Of a stretch of DNA of 12,166 nt, positions 1 through 6,822 are shown one piece after another (within the stretch, counting starts at the first letter, position 1; each line of letters opens with the position of its first letter). Source of the DNA: an uncultured Coriobacteriales bacterium (GTDB lineage: Bacteria > Actinomycetota > Coriobacteriia > Coriobacteriales > Eggerthellaceae); NCBI GenBank assembly GCA_946892075.1, contig CAMPNZ010000044.1, forward strand, positions 1-12,166, in the 5' to 3' direction. Made by a program: the position numbers and the translations under genes. A model generated the notes under the pieces. The model was not told where the DNA came from and did no database searches. It worked only from the letters and a program-made list of their open reading frames with translations.

Positions 1-137
1 TTAAATGTTTTTGTTTCATATCCATATATTTCAGCAAGTTCAAAATCAAGCATAATCTTTTGATTTCGTATATAGTAAATCTTACTTTTCATTGTAGTTT
101 CACCTATCACTACAATTTCTCTGTTTTCTTCTGCCAT
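1..137 (-). CDS. ORF6N-domain protein, N-terminal part (cut by window edge)
   Basis: Only the first 45 codons are present; the gene continues beyond position 1. The start is the ATG at 137-135, preceded by a near-perfect Shine-Dalgarno (GGAGGTGAATTTC then ATG). After about 18 polar residues the protein reads KIYYIRNQKIMLDFELAEIY, then GYETKTF. This is the conserved opening of the ORF6N domain (I-Y-x-I-R-x-x-x-V/I-M-L-D-x-D/E-L-A-x-x-Y-x-x-x-T-K), a putative DNA-binding domain of phage antirepressor-type proteins also found on mobile elements and as stand-alone bacterial genes. The coding stretch is visibly AT-rich, using codons such as ATA, AGA and AAA, unlike the rest of the window, which supports recent acquisition. 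It lies downstream of the thioesterase gene on the same strand, about 156 nt away. The domain call is confident; the biological role is unknown. Confidence 0.85.
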   Translation of the reverse strand, partial: MAEENREIVVIGETTMKSKIYYIRNQKIMLDFELAEIYGYETKTF

Positions 138-218
138 GAAATTCACCTCCAAAATTATCTAAGAAAGCCTGATCTACGAGTGAATCTTAGGGAAAGCCCG
201 CTGCGCACGAATAGCAAC

Positions 219-239
219 AAAGCAGCGCACGGCTGCTTT
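219..239 (-). terminator. Possible terminator hairpin after the thioesterase gene
   Basis: An 8-bp perfect inverted repeat (AAAGCAGC / GCTGCTTT) with a 5-nt loop lies about 55 nt past the stop codon at 294-296, read on the minus strand. It is followed by TTTGTTGCTATT, which is T-rich but not a clean U-tract. It would separate the thioesterase transcript from the ORF6N gene. It is weaker than the two other terminators in the window. Confidence 0.35.
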
Positions 240-252
240 CAACAACAACGCT

Positions 253-300
253 GCACAATCGTTACCGTACACGATCGTTACATCGCACAATCGTTACCGT
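253..300. repeat. Three tandem 16-nt units
   Basis: Three head-to-tail 16-nt units share the core CACRATCGTTAC, at 254-265, 270-281 and 286-297. Units 1 and 3 are identical over 16 nt (GCACAATCGTTACCGT, 253-268 and 285-300); the middle unit is diverged in its tail. The third unit overlaps the last codons and the TAA stop (294-296) of the thioesterase gene, so the repeat supplies that gene's stop codon. Confidence 0.8.
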
Positions 301-665
301 GCACACACGGGACGCGCAATAAGTGTTACCTGCGAGCTTGACACTAAAACGTCTTCGTTAAAAATAACAACATCCCAGCGCTGCAAGGTTTTCCCTTGAT
401 GAAGAGGCGTAGCGGTAACGATTAGTTTACCATTTTGCACTGCGTGCAGGTGTTGCGTGGTAATATTAACTCCGTTCGCAACATGCGTTGCGTCAAGCGA
501 GCAATTTGCACCAAGAGAAGCGGCTGTTTCTGCTAGAAGAGCGTTTACTCCTCCATGCATGATGCCATACGGTTGTTTGTGAATATCGCGAACTTCCATG
601 CTAAGCACCACGCGTGAGGGCTTTACCTCTTCTATACAAATTCCAAAGTTCTCAAGCAAATTCAT
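294..665 (-). CDS. menI: PaaI/YdiI-type hotdog thioesterase, probable DHNA-CoA thioesterase (MenI)
   Basis: This 123-residue protein is the usual size for a single hotdog-fold acyl-CoA thioesterase. The family core is clear: GIMHGGVNALLAETAASLGA at residues 34-53, with the HGG motif at 37-39 and the probable catalytic Glu46. It is followed by a substrate-binding segment (GVNITTQHLHAV, 65-76) and a PLHQGKTLQRWDV strand (87-99). In this family the Glu activates water to hydrolyse an aryl- or acyl-CoA thioester in the cytoplasm. The start is the ATG at 665-663, with GAGGT six bases upstream; an in-frame ATG 14 codons earlier has no such site. The gene is divergent from menB and menE. That context makes hydrolysis of 1,4-dihydroxy-2-naphthoyl-CoA, the step after MenB, the most likely reaction. 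The fold is certain; the substrate is inferred from the neighbours, and a general PaaI thioesterase remains possible. Confidence 0.85.
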   Translation of the reverse strand: MNLLENFGICIEEVKPSRVVLSMEVRDIHKQPYGIMHGGVNALLAETAASLGANCSLDATHVANGVNITTQHLHAVQNGKLIVTATPLHQGKTLQRWDVVIFNEDVLVSSSQVTLIARPVCAR

Positions 666-812
666 AGCATTACCTCGCTTTACGATACACACGCGAACAT
701 TTTGCAATGAGCCTAGCGCACAATCACGGGCGCGTCGGTATGTTCGACAGTCTGTGCATCGTGCTTACCTATACGTAATTGTCAATATAGTTATAGTATA
801 AAGGAAGCGTAG
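666..812. promoter_or_regulatory. Divergent promoter region between the thioesterase gene and menB
   Basis: This 147-nt gap between two divergent genes must hold both promoters. The menB-proximal 40 nt are AT-rich, with two TATAGT-like boxes (around 786-797) and TATAAA at 797-802. On the minus strand a perfect TTGACA -35 hexamer is formed by 785-780, but no good -10 sits 16-18 nt from it. No single promoter can be assigned with confidence. The menB ribosome site AAGGAAG lies at 801-807. Confidence 0.3.
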
Positions 813-1634
813 ATGACATCAACAACATGGACTTCGATAAAATCGTATCAAGAAATTTTATTCGAACGAACAGGCAAAATTGCAAAAATAACCATGAATC
901 GGCCGCATAAGCGCAACGCGTTTACGCCTTTAACGGTTGCCGAAATGATTGACGCATTCACGCACTGTCGTGACGACGCGTCAATTGGCGTGATCATCCT
1001 TACAGGCGCAGGTGACGAAGCATTTTCTTCAGGCGGCGATCAATCGATACGTGGCAATGGTGGCTATGTAGGTACCGACAATATTCCGCGCCTAAACGTG
1101 CTTGACCTGCAGCATCTTATTCGCATCATCCCGAAACCCGTTATTGCTATGGTTGCAGGCTGGTCGGTTGGCGGCGGCAACATTTTGCAGCTGGTATGCG
1201 ATTTAACGATTGCGGCCGATAATGCTCGCTTTGGCCAAACGGGGCCGAAAGTTGGATCGTTCGACGCAGGCTATGGATCGGGCTATTTGGCACGTGTGAT
1301 AGGTCACAAACGCGCAAAAGAAGTGTGGTTTTTGGGACATTTTTACACCGCGCAAGAAGCCTATGAAATGAACTGGATTAACAAAGTGGTTCCTCTGGAA
1401 CAGCTTGAACAGGCAACGCTTGAATGGTGTCATGAAATTCTGAAGAAATCGCCTACTGCGCTGCGTTTCATTAAAGCAGCCATGAACGCGGATACCGATG
1501 GACTGGCTGGTTTGCAGCAGTTCGCGGGCGATGCAACGATGCTGTTTTATACCACTGACGAGGGAAAAGAAGGCCGCGACGCATTTAACGAAAAGCGCGA
1601 GCCAAACTTTGGTCAGTTCCCCACATTTCCTTAA
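813..1634 (+). CDS. menB: 1,4-dihydroxy-2-naphthoyl-CoA synthase (MenB)
   Basis: This 273-residue crotonase-superfamily enzyme converts o-succinylbenzoyl-CoA to DHNA-CoA by intramolecular Claisen condensation, forming the naphthoquinone ring of menaquinone. Visible hallmarks are SGGDQ at 73-77, the oxyanion-hole and CoA-binding segment GWSVGGGN at 116-123, QTGPKVGSFDAGYGSGYLAR at 142-161, and the MenB-type C-terminal tail FYTTDEGKEGRDAFNEKREP at 245-264, which distinguishes it from ordinary enoyl-CoA hydratases. The QTGP form matches, from memory, the bicarbonate-dependent class, in which a Gly replaces the internal acidic residue of the other class. Length is normal (E. coli about 285). The ATG at 813 has AAGGAAG five bases upstream. 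menE follows after 79 nt on the same strand, so the two are probably co-transcribed. Confidence 0.96.
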   Translation: MTSTTWTSIKSYQEILFERTGKIAKITMNRPHKRNAFTPLTVAEMIDAFTHCRDDASIGVIILTGAGDEAFSSGGDQSIRGNGGYVGTDNIPRLNVLDLQHLIRIIPKPVIAMVAGWSVGGGNILQLVCDLTIAADNARFGQTGPKVGSFDAGYGSGYLARVIGHKRAKEVWFLGHFYTAQEAYEMNWINKVVPLEQLEQATLEWCHEILKKSPTALRFIKAAMNADTDGLAGLQQFAGDATMLFYTTDEGKEGRDAFNEKREPNFGQFPTFP

Positions 1635-1713
1635 GATTACCTGGTGTATCTCTAAGGCGCACTCCGCGTAAACCATAGTATTATGATGCGAGATATTCAA
1701 CAAGGTGATAAAA

Positions 1714-3381
1714 ATGAATAAACCCTCTACAACGAACGGATTGCACGGTGCGCGTTCGCTGCGTGGTGGTGCTGGCGCTACTGGCGATACGGGCGGCGAA
1801 CAGTCGCGCTCCCAGCACAACGCCCCAAGCAGCACCAACAACCTTACTGACGCAACTGTTCAGCCTACGTTGTTCCAACAAAGCGTACCAAACTGGCTTC
1901 TGAAACAAGCGCAGCTTAACGGCGAGCATTGCGCAATTGACGACGGACAAACACAACTTACCTTCACACAGGTGTATGAACAAGCATGTAAACGTGCTGC
2001 ATATTTCAGCACGTGCACCAAGAAAAGCTCCATTGGATTGCTGTGCTCGAACTGCATCGATGGATACCTAGCTGCGCTGGGCATTCTGATAGCCGGAAAA
2101 ACTATTGTATGGATGAACTGGCGTTTGTCGACACGCGAGCTTACCGAACAAGCAAACGATTCACAGCTTGATTGCATTTTGCTTGATGAGCGCTTAAATA
2201 TGCGCCCCTTCGATAAACGCTGTATCTATTTAAATTCGTATCAAACGTGGGAAGAAAACACACCCGAAAGCACCATTCCCGCATCCGCACATGCGCCGTT
2301 TTCGCTGAGCGCTGTTGCCTCTGTTATGTACACATCAGGCACAACAGGAAAAGCGAAAAGCGTTCCGCAAACCTTTGGCAATCACTTTGCGTCTGCTGTT
2401 TCTTCGGCGCTTAATTTAGGCGTGTTACCAAGTGATGTATGGCTGTGCGCAACGCCTCTGTTCCACATTTCAGGCTTCTCGATTATCATGCGCTCGCTTA
2501 TCTACGGCATGACGGTACGCCTTGTGTCGCATTTTAACGCGCAGCACATTTCTGCCATTTTGTGCGACGAAGCAATAAGCATTATGTCGGTGGTGCCATA
2601 TATGCTGCGCACACTGCTTGCGCTGGCGAAAAAAGACCAGCTTACCTACAACGCAGCCATGCGCGTGATGCTGGTGGGCGGTGGCGTTATCGATAAGGCG
2701 ACGCTTGAAGAATGCAGCGCGCGCAACATTCCCGTTGTACAGTGCTACGGCATGACCGAAACCTGTTCGCAAATTGTAGCGCTTTCGGCAAACGATGCCG
2801 CGCGCAAACTGGGATCGGTAGGAAAACCCCTGTTCACCACCCAGCTTCGCATCGATCCTACCACAAGTGAAATCTGCATAAAAACCCCCGCGCTTACGCC
2901 AGGATATGGAAATGTTCCAAGCGTGTTTGCAAAGCGCACCTATGATGGATGGTATCACACAGGTGATAGCGGATACCTTGATGACGAGGGATTTCTATAC
3001 CTGAAAGGCCGTCTTGACGACATGATTATCAGCGGTGGTGAGAATATTTATCCTGCAGAAATCGAGCAGGTACTGCTTCACCATAGCGCCGTTGGATCGG
3101 TAAGTGTGGTAGGAGCTCCCTCGTCTACCTGGGGACATGTTCCTGTAGCGTTTTGCGTATTATCGGGAAGCGCGCTGAAAGAAAAGCAGAAAGCCGCAGA
3201 CGAAACCTGCTTTCTTCACGAAATTGAACAGAGCGTCATTGCGTATGCGCGCGAACATCTTGCGCACTATAAAGCGCCCAAGCGCTGCATTATCTGCGAT
3301 GCGCTGCCCAGTAACGCAAGCGGCAAGGTGCTTACCTACGTTTTGCGCAAGCGAGCGCAGGAATTAACTATCGAGCCTTAG
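1714..3381 (+). CDS. menE: o-Succinylbenzoate-CoA ligase-like AMP-forming enzyme (MenE)
   Basis: This 555-residue ANL-superfamily acyl-CoA synthetase shows all key motifs in order: the P-loop-like YTSGTTGKAK at 206-215, YGMTE at 345-349, HTGD at 415-418, the hinge GRLDDMIISGGENIYP at 432-447, and the C-terminal catalytic Lys538 in SNASGK. It would activate o-succinylbenzoate with ATP and CoA to feed MenB. The adjacent menB supports MenE over a generic fatty-acyl ligase. The chosen start is the ATG at 1714, with AAGGTG six bases upstream; the in-frame GTG at 1705 lies inside that ribosome site. The first 50 or so residues are a low-complexity stretch rich in Ser, Thr, Gly, Asn and Gln, before the family-like sequence begins near FQQSVPNWLLKQA. 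This makes the protein longer than typical MenE proteins (about 450-500). Confidence 0.9.
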   Translation: MNKPSTTNGLHGARSLRGGAGATGDTGGEQSRSQHNAPSSTNNLTDATVQPTLFQQSVPNWLLKQAQLNGEHCAIDDGQTQLTFTQVYEQACKRAAYFSTCTKKSSIGLLCSNCIDGYLAALGILIAGKTIVWMNWRLSTRELTEQANDSQLDCILLDERLNMRPFDKRCIYLNSYQTWEENTPESTIPASAHAPFSLSAVASVMYTSGTTGKAKSVPQTFGNHFASAVSSALNLGVLPSDVWLCATPLFHISGFSIIMRSLIYGMTVRLVSHFNAQHISAILCDEAISIMSVVPYMLRTLLALAKKDQLTYNAAMRVMLVGGGVIDKATLEECSARNIPVVQCYGMTETCSQIVALSANDAARKLGSVGKPLFTTQLRIDPTTSEICIKTPALTPGYGNVPSVFAKRTYDGWYHTGDSGYLDDEGFLYLKGRLDDMIISGGENIYPAEIEQVLLHHSAVGSVSVVGAPSSTWGHVPVAFCVLSGSALKEKQKAADETCFLHEIEQSVIAYAREHLAHYKAPKRCIICDALPSNASGKVLTYVLRKRAQELTIEP

Positions 3382-3435
3382 CACGTATGAGTGTGTATAT
3401 ACAACAATTAAAACTAGTAAGAAAGGAAGAACCAC

Positions 3436-4791
3436 ATGAAACAAAACTCATCGTCGCTTGGCGCATGTGCCCAAACTGCCGATGAACACCAACCAACGAA
3501 CCAAACGCGTGACGCACAGCAGGAACAGCAGGCGCAAACGGCAGCCTCTGTAAGCGCGTGCAACAATCCTTCGCTTGGAGGTTTTGCACGTGCAGCAACA
3601 ACGGCTGCATCTGGGGAAAGTCGTGCATTTCTTATTGGATCGTTCGTGATTCTTTATTTGGGCTACATGATTTTATTTGCTGATAGAAGCGTATTTAACA
3701 TTTCGCTTGCAGCAATAGGTCAGGAGTTTTCCGTATCGCCCGCTGCACTTGGTGCTGCTGGTTCAGCATTTTTCCTGGGATACACGATTATGCAAATTCC
3801 AGGTGGATGGCTTACCGACACGTTCTCAAGCAGGCGCATTATCATTGTGACACTTATTATCTGGTCGGTACTTACGTGCCTTACCGGATGCGTCTGGTCG
3901 ATAGCGGCACTGCTGGTCGTTCGCTTCCTGTTCGGATTAGCAGAAGGCCCGTATCCCGCTGCCGCAATGACGCACATTGCAAAAGAGTTCCCCGAGGACA
4001 AACGATCGCAACTTACATCGGCGCTTATCTCGTCAAACTATGCAGGAGCTGCCGTAGCACCGTTCATCATTGTTCCCATTATTGCGCTCATGGGCTGGCG
4101 AGCGGGCTTTTTCTGGCTTGGCATTTTTGGCGTCATCTTGGCAATTGTATACGTCTTTTTCAAAAGCAAACACGCGCTTTCATCCGCACCCAGCAAGCGC
4201 GCACGTATTAACTGGCGCGATATTAACCCGCGCGTTTGGACGTTTATCGTTATTGGCGTGGCGTTGAACTGCATTACGAAAGGCCTTGAAACGTGGATGC
4301 CCATTTACTTCTTAAACGAGAAACACATCGAGCTTATTAAGCTGGCTGTGCTGGTGCCCTTACCGGTGATTGCTGGCGGAATTGCAGCACTCATCTCGGG
4401 TTTTGTAATGGTTCACGTGTTCAAAAATCACGAACGCTTGCTTATTGTTATTGCAAGCTTTTTAACAGTAGTAACGATGACAGGCCTGTACTTATCAACC
4501 GACATGGCGTGGATTATCGGCTTTCAAGTTGCAACATACTTTGTAAAATCGCTGGCGTTTACGGGAATTTTTGCCTACGTTGCGTCGCGTTTGCCCGGGT
4601 CAAGCTACGGGTCACACATCGGCGTCATTAACTTTGGAGGCCAGCTGGGAGGCTTTGTTGGGCCGCTGTTTATTGGGTGCATTATCCAATTCACGAACTC
4701 ATACACCTCGGCATTCTTTGGGCTGGTGTGCGCGGCTTTGCTAGCAGGCATTGTGTCGCTGTTCATTCGTTCCAGCAAAACAAATATCTAG
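3436..4791 (+). CDS. MFS transporter, anion:cation symporter (ACS)-like
   Basis: This 451-residue major-facilitator protein has about 12 predicted helices, starting at FLIGSFVILYLGYMILFADR (65-84). The MFS loop 2-3 motif appears as GGWLTDTFSSRR at 123-134, and RFLFGLAEGPYPAA (163-176) resembles helix 4 of the ACS group, which imports organic anions such as sugar acids, phthalates or sialate. The substrate cannot be read from sequence. The ATG at 3436 has AAGGAAG nine bases upstream. Residues 1-63 form an unusual hydrophilic, Gln/Ala/Thr/Ser-rich N-terminus before helix 1, longer than usual for ACS carriers. The gene lies 54 nt after menE on the same strand and is followed by a strong terminator, so it probably closes the menB-menE transcript. 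A link between its substrate and quinone metabolism is possible but unproven. Confidence 0.88.
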   Translation: MKQNSSSLGACAQTADEHQPTNQTRDAQQEQQAQTAASVSACNNPSLGGFARAATTAASGESRAFLIGSFVILYLGYMILFADRSVFNISLAAIGQEFSVSPAALGAAGSAFFLGYTIMQIPGGWLTDTFSSRRIIIVTLIIWSVLTCLTGCVWSIAALLVVRFLFGLAEGPYPAAAMTHIAKEFPEDKRSQLTSALISSNYAGAAVAPFIIVPIIALMGWRAGFFWLGIFGVILAIVYVFFKSKHALSSAPSKRARINWRDINPRVWTFIVIGVALNCITKGLETWMPIYFLNEKHIELIKLAVLVPLPVIAGGIAALISGFVMVHVFKNHERLLIVIASFLTVVTMTGLYLSTDMAWIIGFQVATYFVKSLAFTGIFAYVASRLPGSSYGSHIGVINFGGQLGGFVGPLFIGCIIQFTNSYTSAFFGLVCAALLAGIVSLFIRSSKTNI

Positions 4792-4831
4792 CGCTTGTAG
4801 CGAGCTTTTAGTGCTCTTAAGCGTGAAACAC

Positions 4832-4870
4832 AAAACGATGCAGTAAGTACGTGCCTTACTGCATCGTTTT
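4832..4870. terminator. Strong bidirectional intrinsic terminator
   Basis: A perfect 16-bp inverted repeat (AAAACGATGCAGTAAG at 4832-4847 and its complement at 4855-4870) encloses a 7-nt loop. On the plus strand the stem ends in TTTT followed by TGTTTT. On the minus strand it ends in TTTT followed by GTGTTTC. It lies 40 nt after the MFS stop and between convergent genes, so it can end the menB-menE-MFS transcript and block transcription from the symporter side. Confidence 0.93.
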
Positions 4871-4921
4871 TGTTTTCTGGAACTATGTTTTCACGGCGGC
4901 GCGGGCAGCGCGGGCGCTCAC

Positions 4922-4964
4922 GTGTGGTTGCGTATGGTTGTGGGAACGAACGCAAGCGCCACAC
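4922..4964. repeat. Imperfect hairpin in the convergent gap, with a relative of the GGGAACGA repeat
   Basis: GTGTGGTTGCGT (4922-4933) pairs with ACGCAA (4950-4955) and CCACAC (4959-4964), giving 12 bp with a 3-nt bulge (GCG). The loop contains TGGTTGTGGGAACGAACGC, which resembles the GGTTGCGGGAACGAGTTCG motif of the 8543-8676 cluster. No T-tract follows, so it is not a standard terminator. Otherwise nothing gene-like is visible in 4871-5032. Confidence 0.5.
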
Positions 4965-5032
4965 TCCAGGCGCATTGCTGCGTTCCCCACTCTTACCAAC
5001 ACCCAAACATATGCTCAGGTGTGGTGGCGGTA

Positions 5033-6448
5033 CTACTTCCCTAAGCCCATGAACTGCGAAATCAGTGGAATGTATCCCATAATGAAAATAATGATCATCA
5101 GTGTAGGAATTCCAAATTTACACCATGGTTTAAGCCAACGAGGAAACTTAATACCATCGCCCAAGTCGGACTCTTTCATCAAGTTATCCCAGCCCCAACC
5201 TATTTTCCAGGTGCAGAAAATCGTCAAAATCAGCGCGCCAGTCGGCAAAATGTTGTTCGACACAATGAAGTCTTCGATACCTTGAATATCTCCTAATACA
5301 GGCAGTGTTACGCCACTCCATACGTTAAATCCAAGCGCGCACGGAATTGACAAAATCACCAGTGCAACAGCATTGATAAGCACCGCACGGCGGCGTGGAG
5401 TATGCCAGCGGTCTTCCATCCACGTTACTAAGGTTTCAAAAACCGCAATAACGGTTGAGATAGCTGCAAAGCTCATGAACACGAAGAACAGCGCACCCCA
5501 CAACGCACCAAAAGGCATCTGTCCAAACACAATCGGTAAGGTTACAAATACAAGTGATGGACCTGCATCAGGGTTTACGCCAAACGCAAAACAAGCTGGG
5601 AAAATAATAAGGCCAGCCAGCACGGCAACAAGCGTGTCAAGACCGGTTGCACTGAGTGCTTCTCCGTACAGCGAGCGCTGCTTGCCAATACGCGAGCCAA
5701 AAATTGCCATGCCGCCCATGCCAACTGACAAGCTAAAGAATGCTTGACCCATAGCGGCATACAGCGCGTTACCGAAGTGTCCGAACTGTTCTGAAAGCGT
5801 TGCGCCTGCGAACAGGTGCGAGAAATCAGGCATCAGGTAAAAACGCAATCCGTCAGCAGCTCCTGGCAGCGTTACAGCACGTACGCAAAGCGCAATCAGA
5901 ATAACAAATAAGCCTGCCATCAGGAATTTTGATACACGCTCGACGCCTTTGCGCAAACCGATAAACGAAACGATAGCGCCAATAAGCACCGTTACAACCA
6001 TCCAAAACACCACTTGAACAGGGTCGGCAGTAAGTGCAGCAAATGCAGCTTTCGACGCAGCCGGGTCAACGTTGGTGAATGCACCCGAACCCAGCTTAAA
6101 GATGTATGCAAACATCCAGCCGCAGACGGTGGTGTAAAACATCAACAAAATCATCGATCCAACATAGCACCACCACGAAAACCAGCGGAAATTTCCGCGC
6201 GATGGTAGCACGTGAAACGAGCGCGCGGTAGATACTTGCGACGCACGTCCTACGGCAAATTCCATCATCATCGTTGGAATGCCTAAAATTGCCAAAAAAA
6301 TCAGGTAAATGAGAATGAACGCAGCACCGCCGTATTGCCCCGCAATATAAGGAAAGCGCCATACATTTCCCAGTCCAATAGCGCATCCAGCAGCTACCAG
6401 CAAAAATCCCATACGTGAGCCAAAATGCTCGCGTGTTTTCGTATTCAT
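5033..6448 (-). CDS. Sodium-dependent amino-acid transporter, SNF/NSS (LeuT/MhsT-like) family
   Basis: This 471-residue neurotransmitter:sodium symporter homologue imports small molecules, usually amino acids, driven by Na+. The defining helix 1 sequence GCAIGLGNVWRFPYIAGQYG is at residues 21-40; its unwound part supplies Na+ and substrate ligands in LeuT. Other family features are YTTVCGWMFAYIF in helix 3, AMGQAFFSLSVGMGGMAIFG (helix 6) and FMSFAAISTVIAVFETLV (helix 8). I count 11 hydrophobic helices, like the MhsT subgroup rather than the 12 of LeuT. The start chosen is the ATG at 6448-6446, which begins the family-like NTKTREHFGSRMGF. Longer in-frame starts upstream would add non-homologous sequence; the ribosome site (GGTG, 7 nt away) is modest. 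The gene lies downstream of gdhA on the same strand but behind a terminator, so it probably has its own promoter. The substrate is unknown. Confidence 0.93.
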   Translation of the reverse strand: MNTKTREHFGSRMGFLLVAAGCAIGLGNVWRFPYIAGQYGGAAFILIYLIFLAILGIPTMMMEFAVGRASQVSTARSFHVLPSRGNFRWFSWWCYVGSMILLMFYTTVCGWMFAYIFKLGSGAFTNVDPAASKAAFAALTADPVQVVFWMVVTVLIGAIVSFIGLRKGVERVSKFLMAGLFVILIALCVRAVTLPGAADGLRFYLMPDFSHLFAGATLSEQFGHFGNALYAAMGQAFFSLSVGMGGMAIFGSRIGKQRSLYGEALSATGLDTLVAVLAGLIIFPACFAFGVNPDAGPSLVFVTLPIVFGQMPFGALWGALFFVFMSFAAISTVIAVFETLVTWMEDRWHTPRRRAVLINAVALVILSIPCALGFNVWSGVTLPVLGDIQGIEDFIVSNNILPTGALILTIFCTWKIGWGWDNLMKESDLGDGIKFPRWLKPWCKFGIPTLMIIIFIMGYIPLISQFMGLGK

Positions 6449-6533
6449 AATTGTGCACCATCCATTCATAGTATAAGTGCGCTTAACGCTACCATAAAAC
6501 GTACGTAAAAGCGAGAAAACGCACCGTAGAATT

Positions 6534-6539
6534 ATTATA
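6534..6539 (-). promoter_or_regulatory. Possible -10 box for the symporter gene
   Basis: On the minus strand this is a perfect TATAAT about 85 nt upstream of the symporter start, in an AT-rich patch. The hexamer at the expected -35 distance (GTGGCA) is poor. A second candidate, TATACT, lies about 20 nt from the start. Neither can be confirmed by reading alone. Confidence 0.3.
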
Positions 6540-6638
6540 TTTACATTGAACGCATATGCCACCCGCATCCAGCATATACGCGCGCCGAATTTTCGTAGTA
6601 CGAACACCGTTGAGCCGCAGAACGCACAGGCACGAACG

Positions 6639-6716
6639 GAACGCCCGCGCAGGAAGCACGTGTGGAACGCCCGAACGGAACGCCCACGCAGAAAGCGCCC
6701 ACATGAAGCGCCCGCG
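6639..6716. repeat. Degenerate 13-nt minisatellite between gdhA and the symporter gene
   Basis: About six units of 13 nt run head to tail: GAACGCCCGCGCA (6639), GGAAGCACGTGTG (6652), GAACGCCCGAACG (6665), GAACGCCCACGCA (6678), GAAAGCGCCCACA (6691), TGAAGCGCCCGCG (6704). A 25-nt block at 6633-6657 recurs at 6672-6696 with two mismatches, a distance of 39 nt or exactly three units. Open frames across it are Arg-rich products of the repeat with no ribosome site, so I read it as non-coding. Confidence 0.75.
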
Positions 6717-6756
6717 CACCTTGCACGGCTTCAAGGCGACACTCCCACCGTACACG

Positions 6757-6788
6757 AAAAAACGCTTCCCAGTATCCGGAAAGCGTTT
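6757..6788 (-). terminator. Intrinsic terminator of gdhA
   Basis: Read on the minus strand, AAACGCTTTCC pairs with GGGAAGCGTTT (11 bp, one G-U) around a 7-nt loop, followed by a further TTT to give a six-T run. It starts about 35 nt after the gdhA stop codon. It should separate gdhA from the downstream symporter gene. Confidence 0.9.
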
Positions 6789-6822
6789 CAGGGTGTGAGT
6801 GTTGTGTGAAATCGCTTGCTGA

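Noticed and set aside
1203..1841. A 212-codon open frame on the minus strand across the end of menB and the start of menE
   Set aside because: It is antisense to two confident enzymes and its composition is that of a shadow frame.
6449..6607. A longer N-terminus for the Na+ symporter, starting as far as 6607
   Set aside because: The extra residues do not resemble the family, which begins near the NTKTREHFGSRMGF segment, and the upstream starts lack ribosome sites.
6546..6809. Arg-rich open frames with a 13-residue period in the gdhA-symporter gap
   Set aside because: The protein periodicity follows directly from the 39-nt (3 x 13) DNA repeat; the frames run into the gdhA terminator and have no ribosome site.
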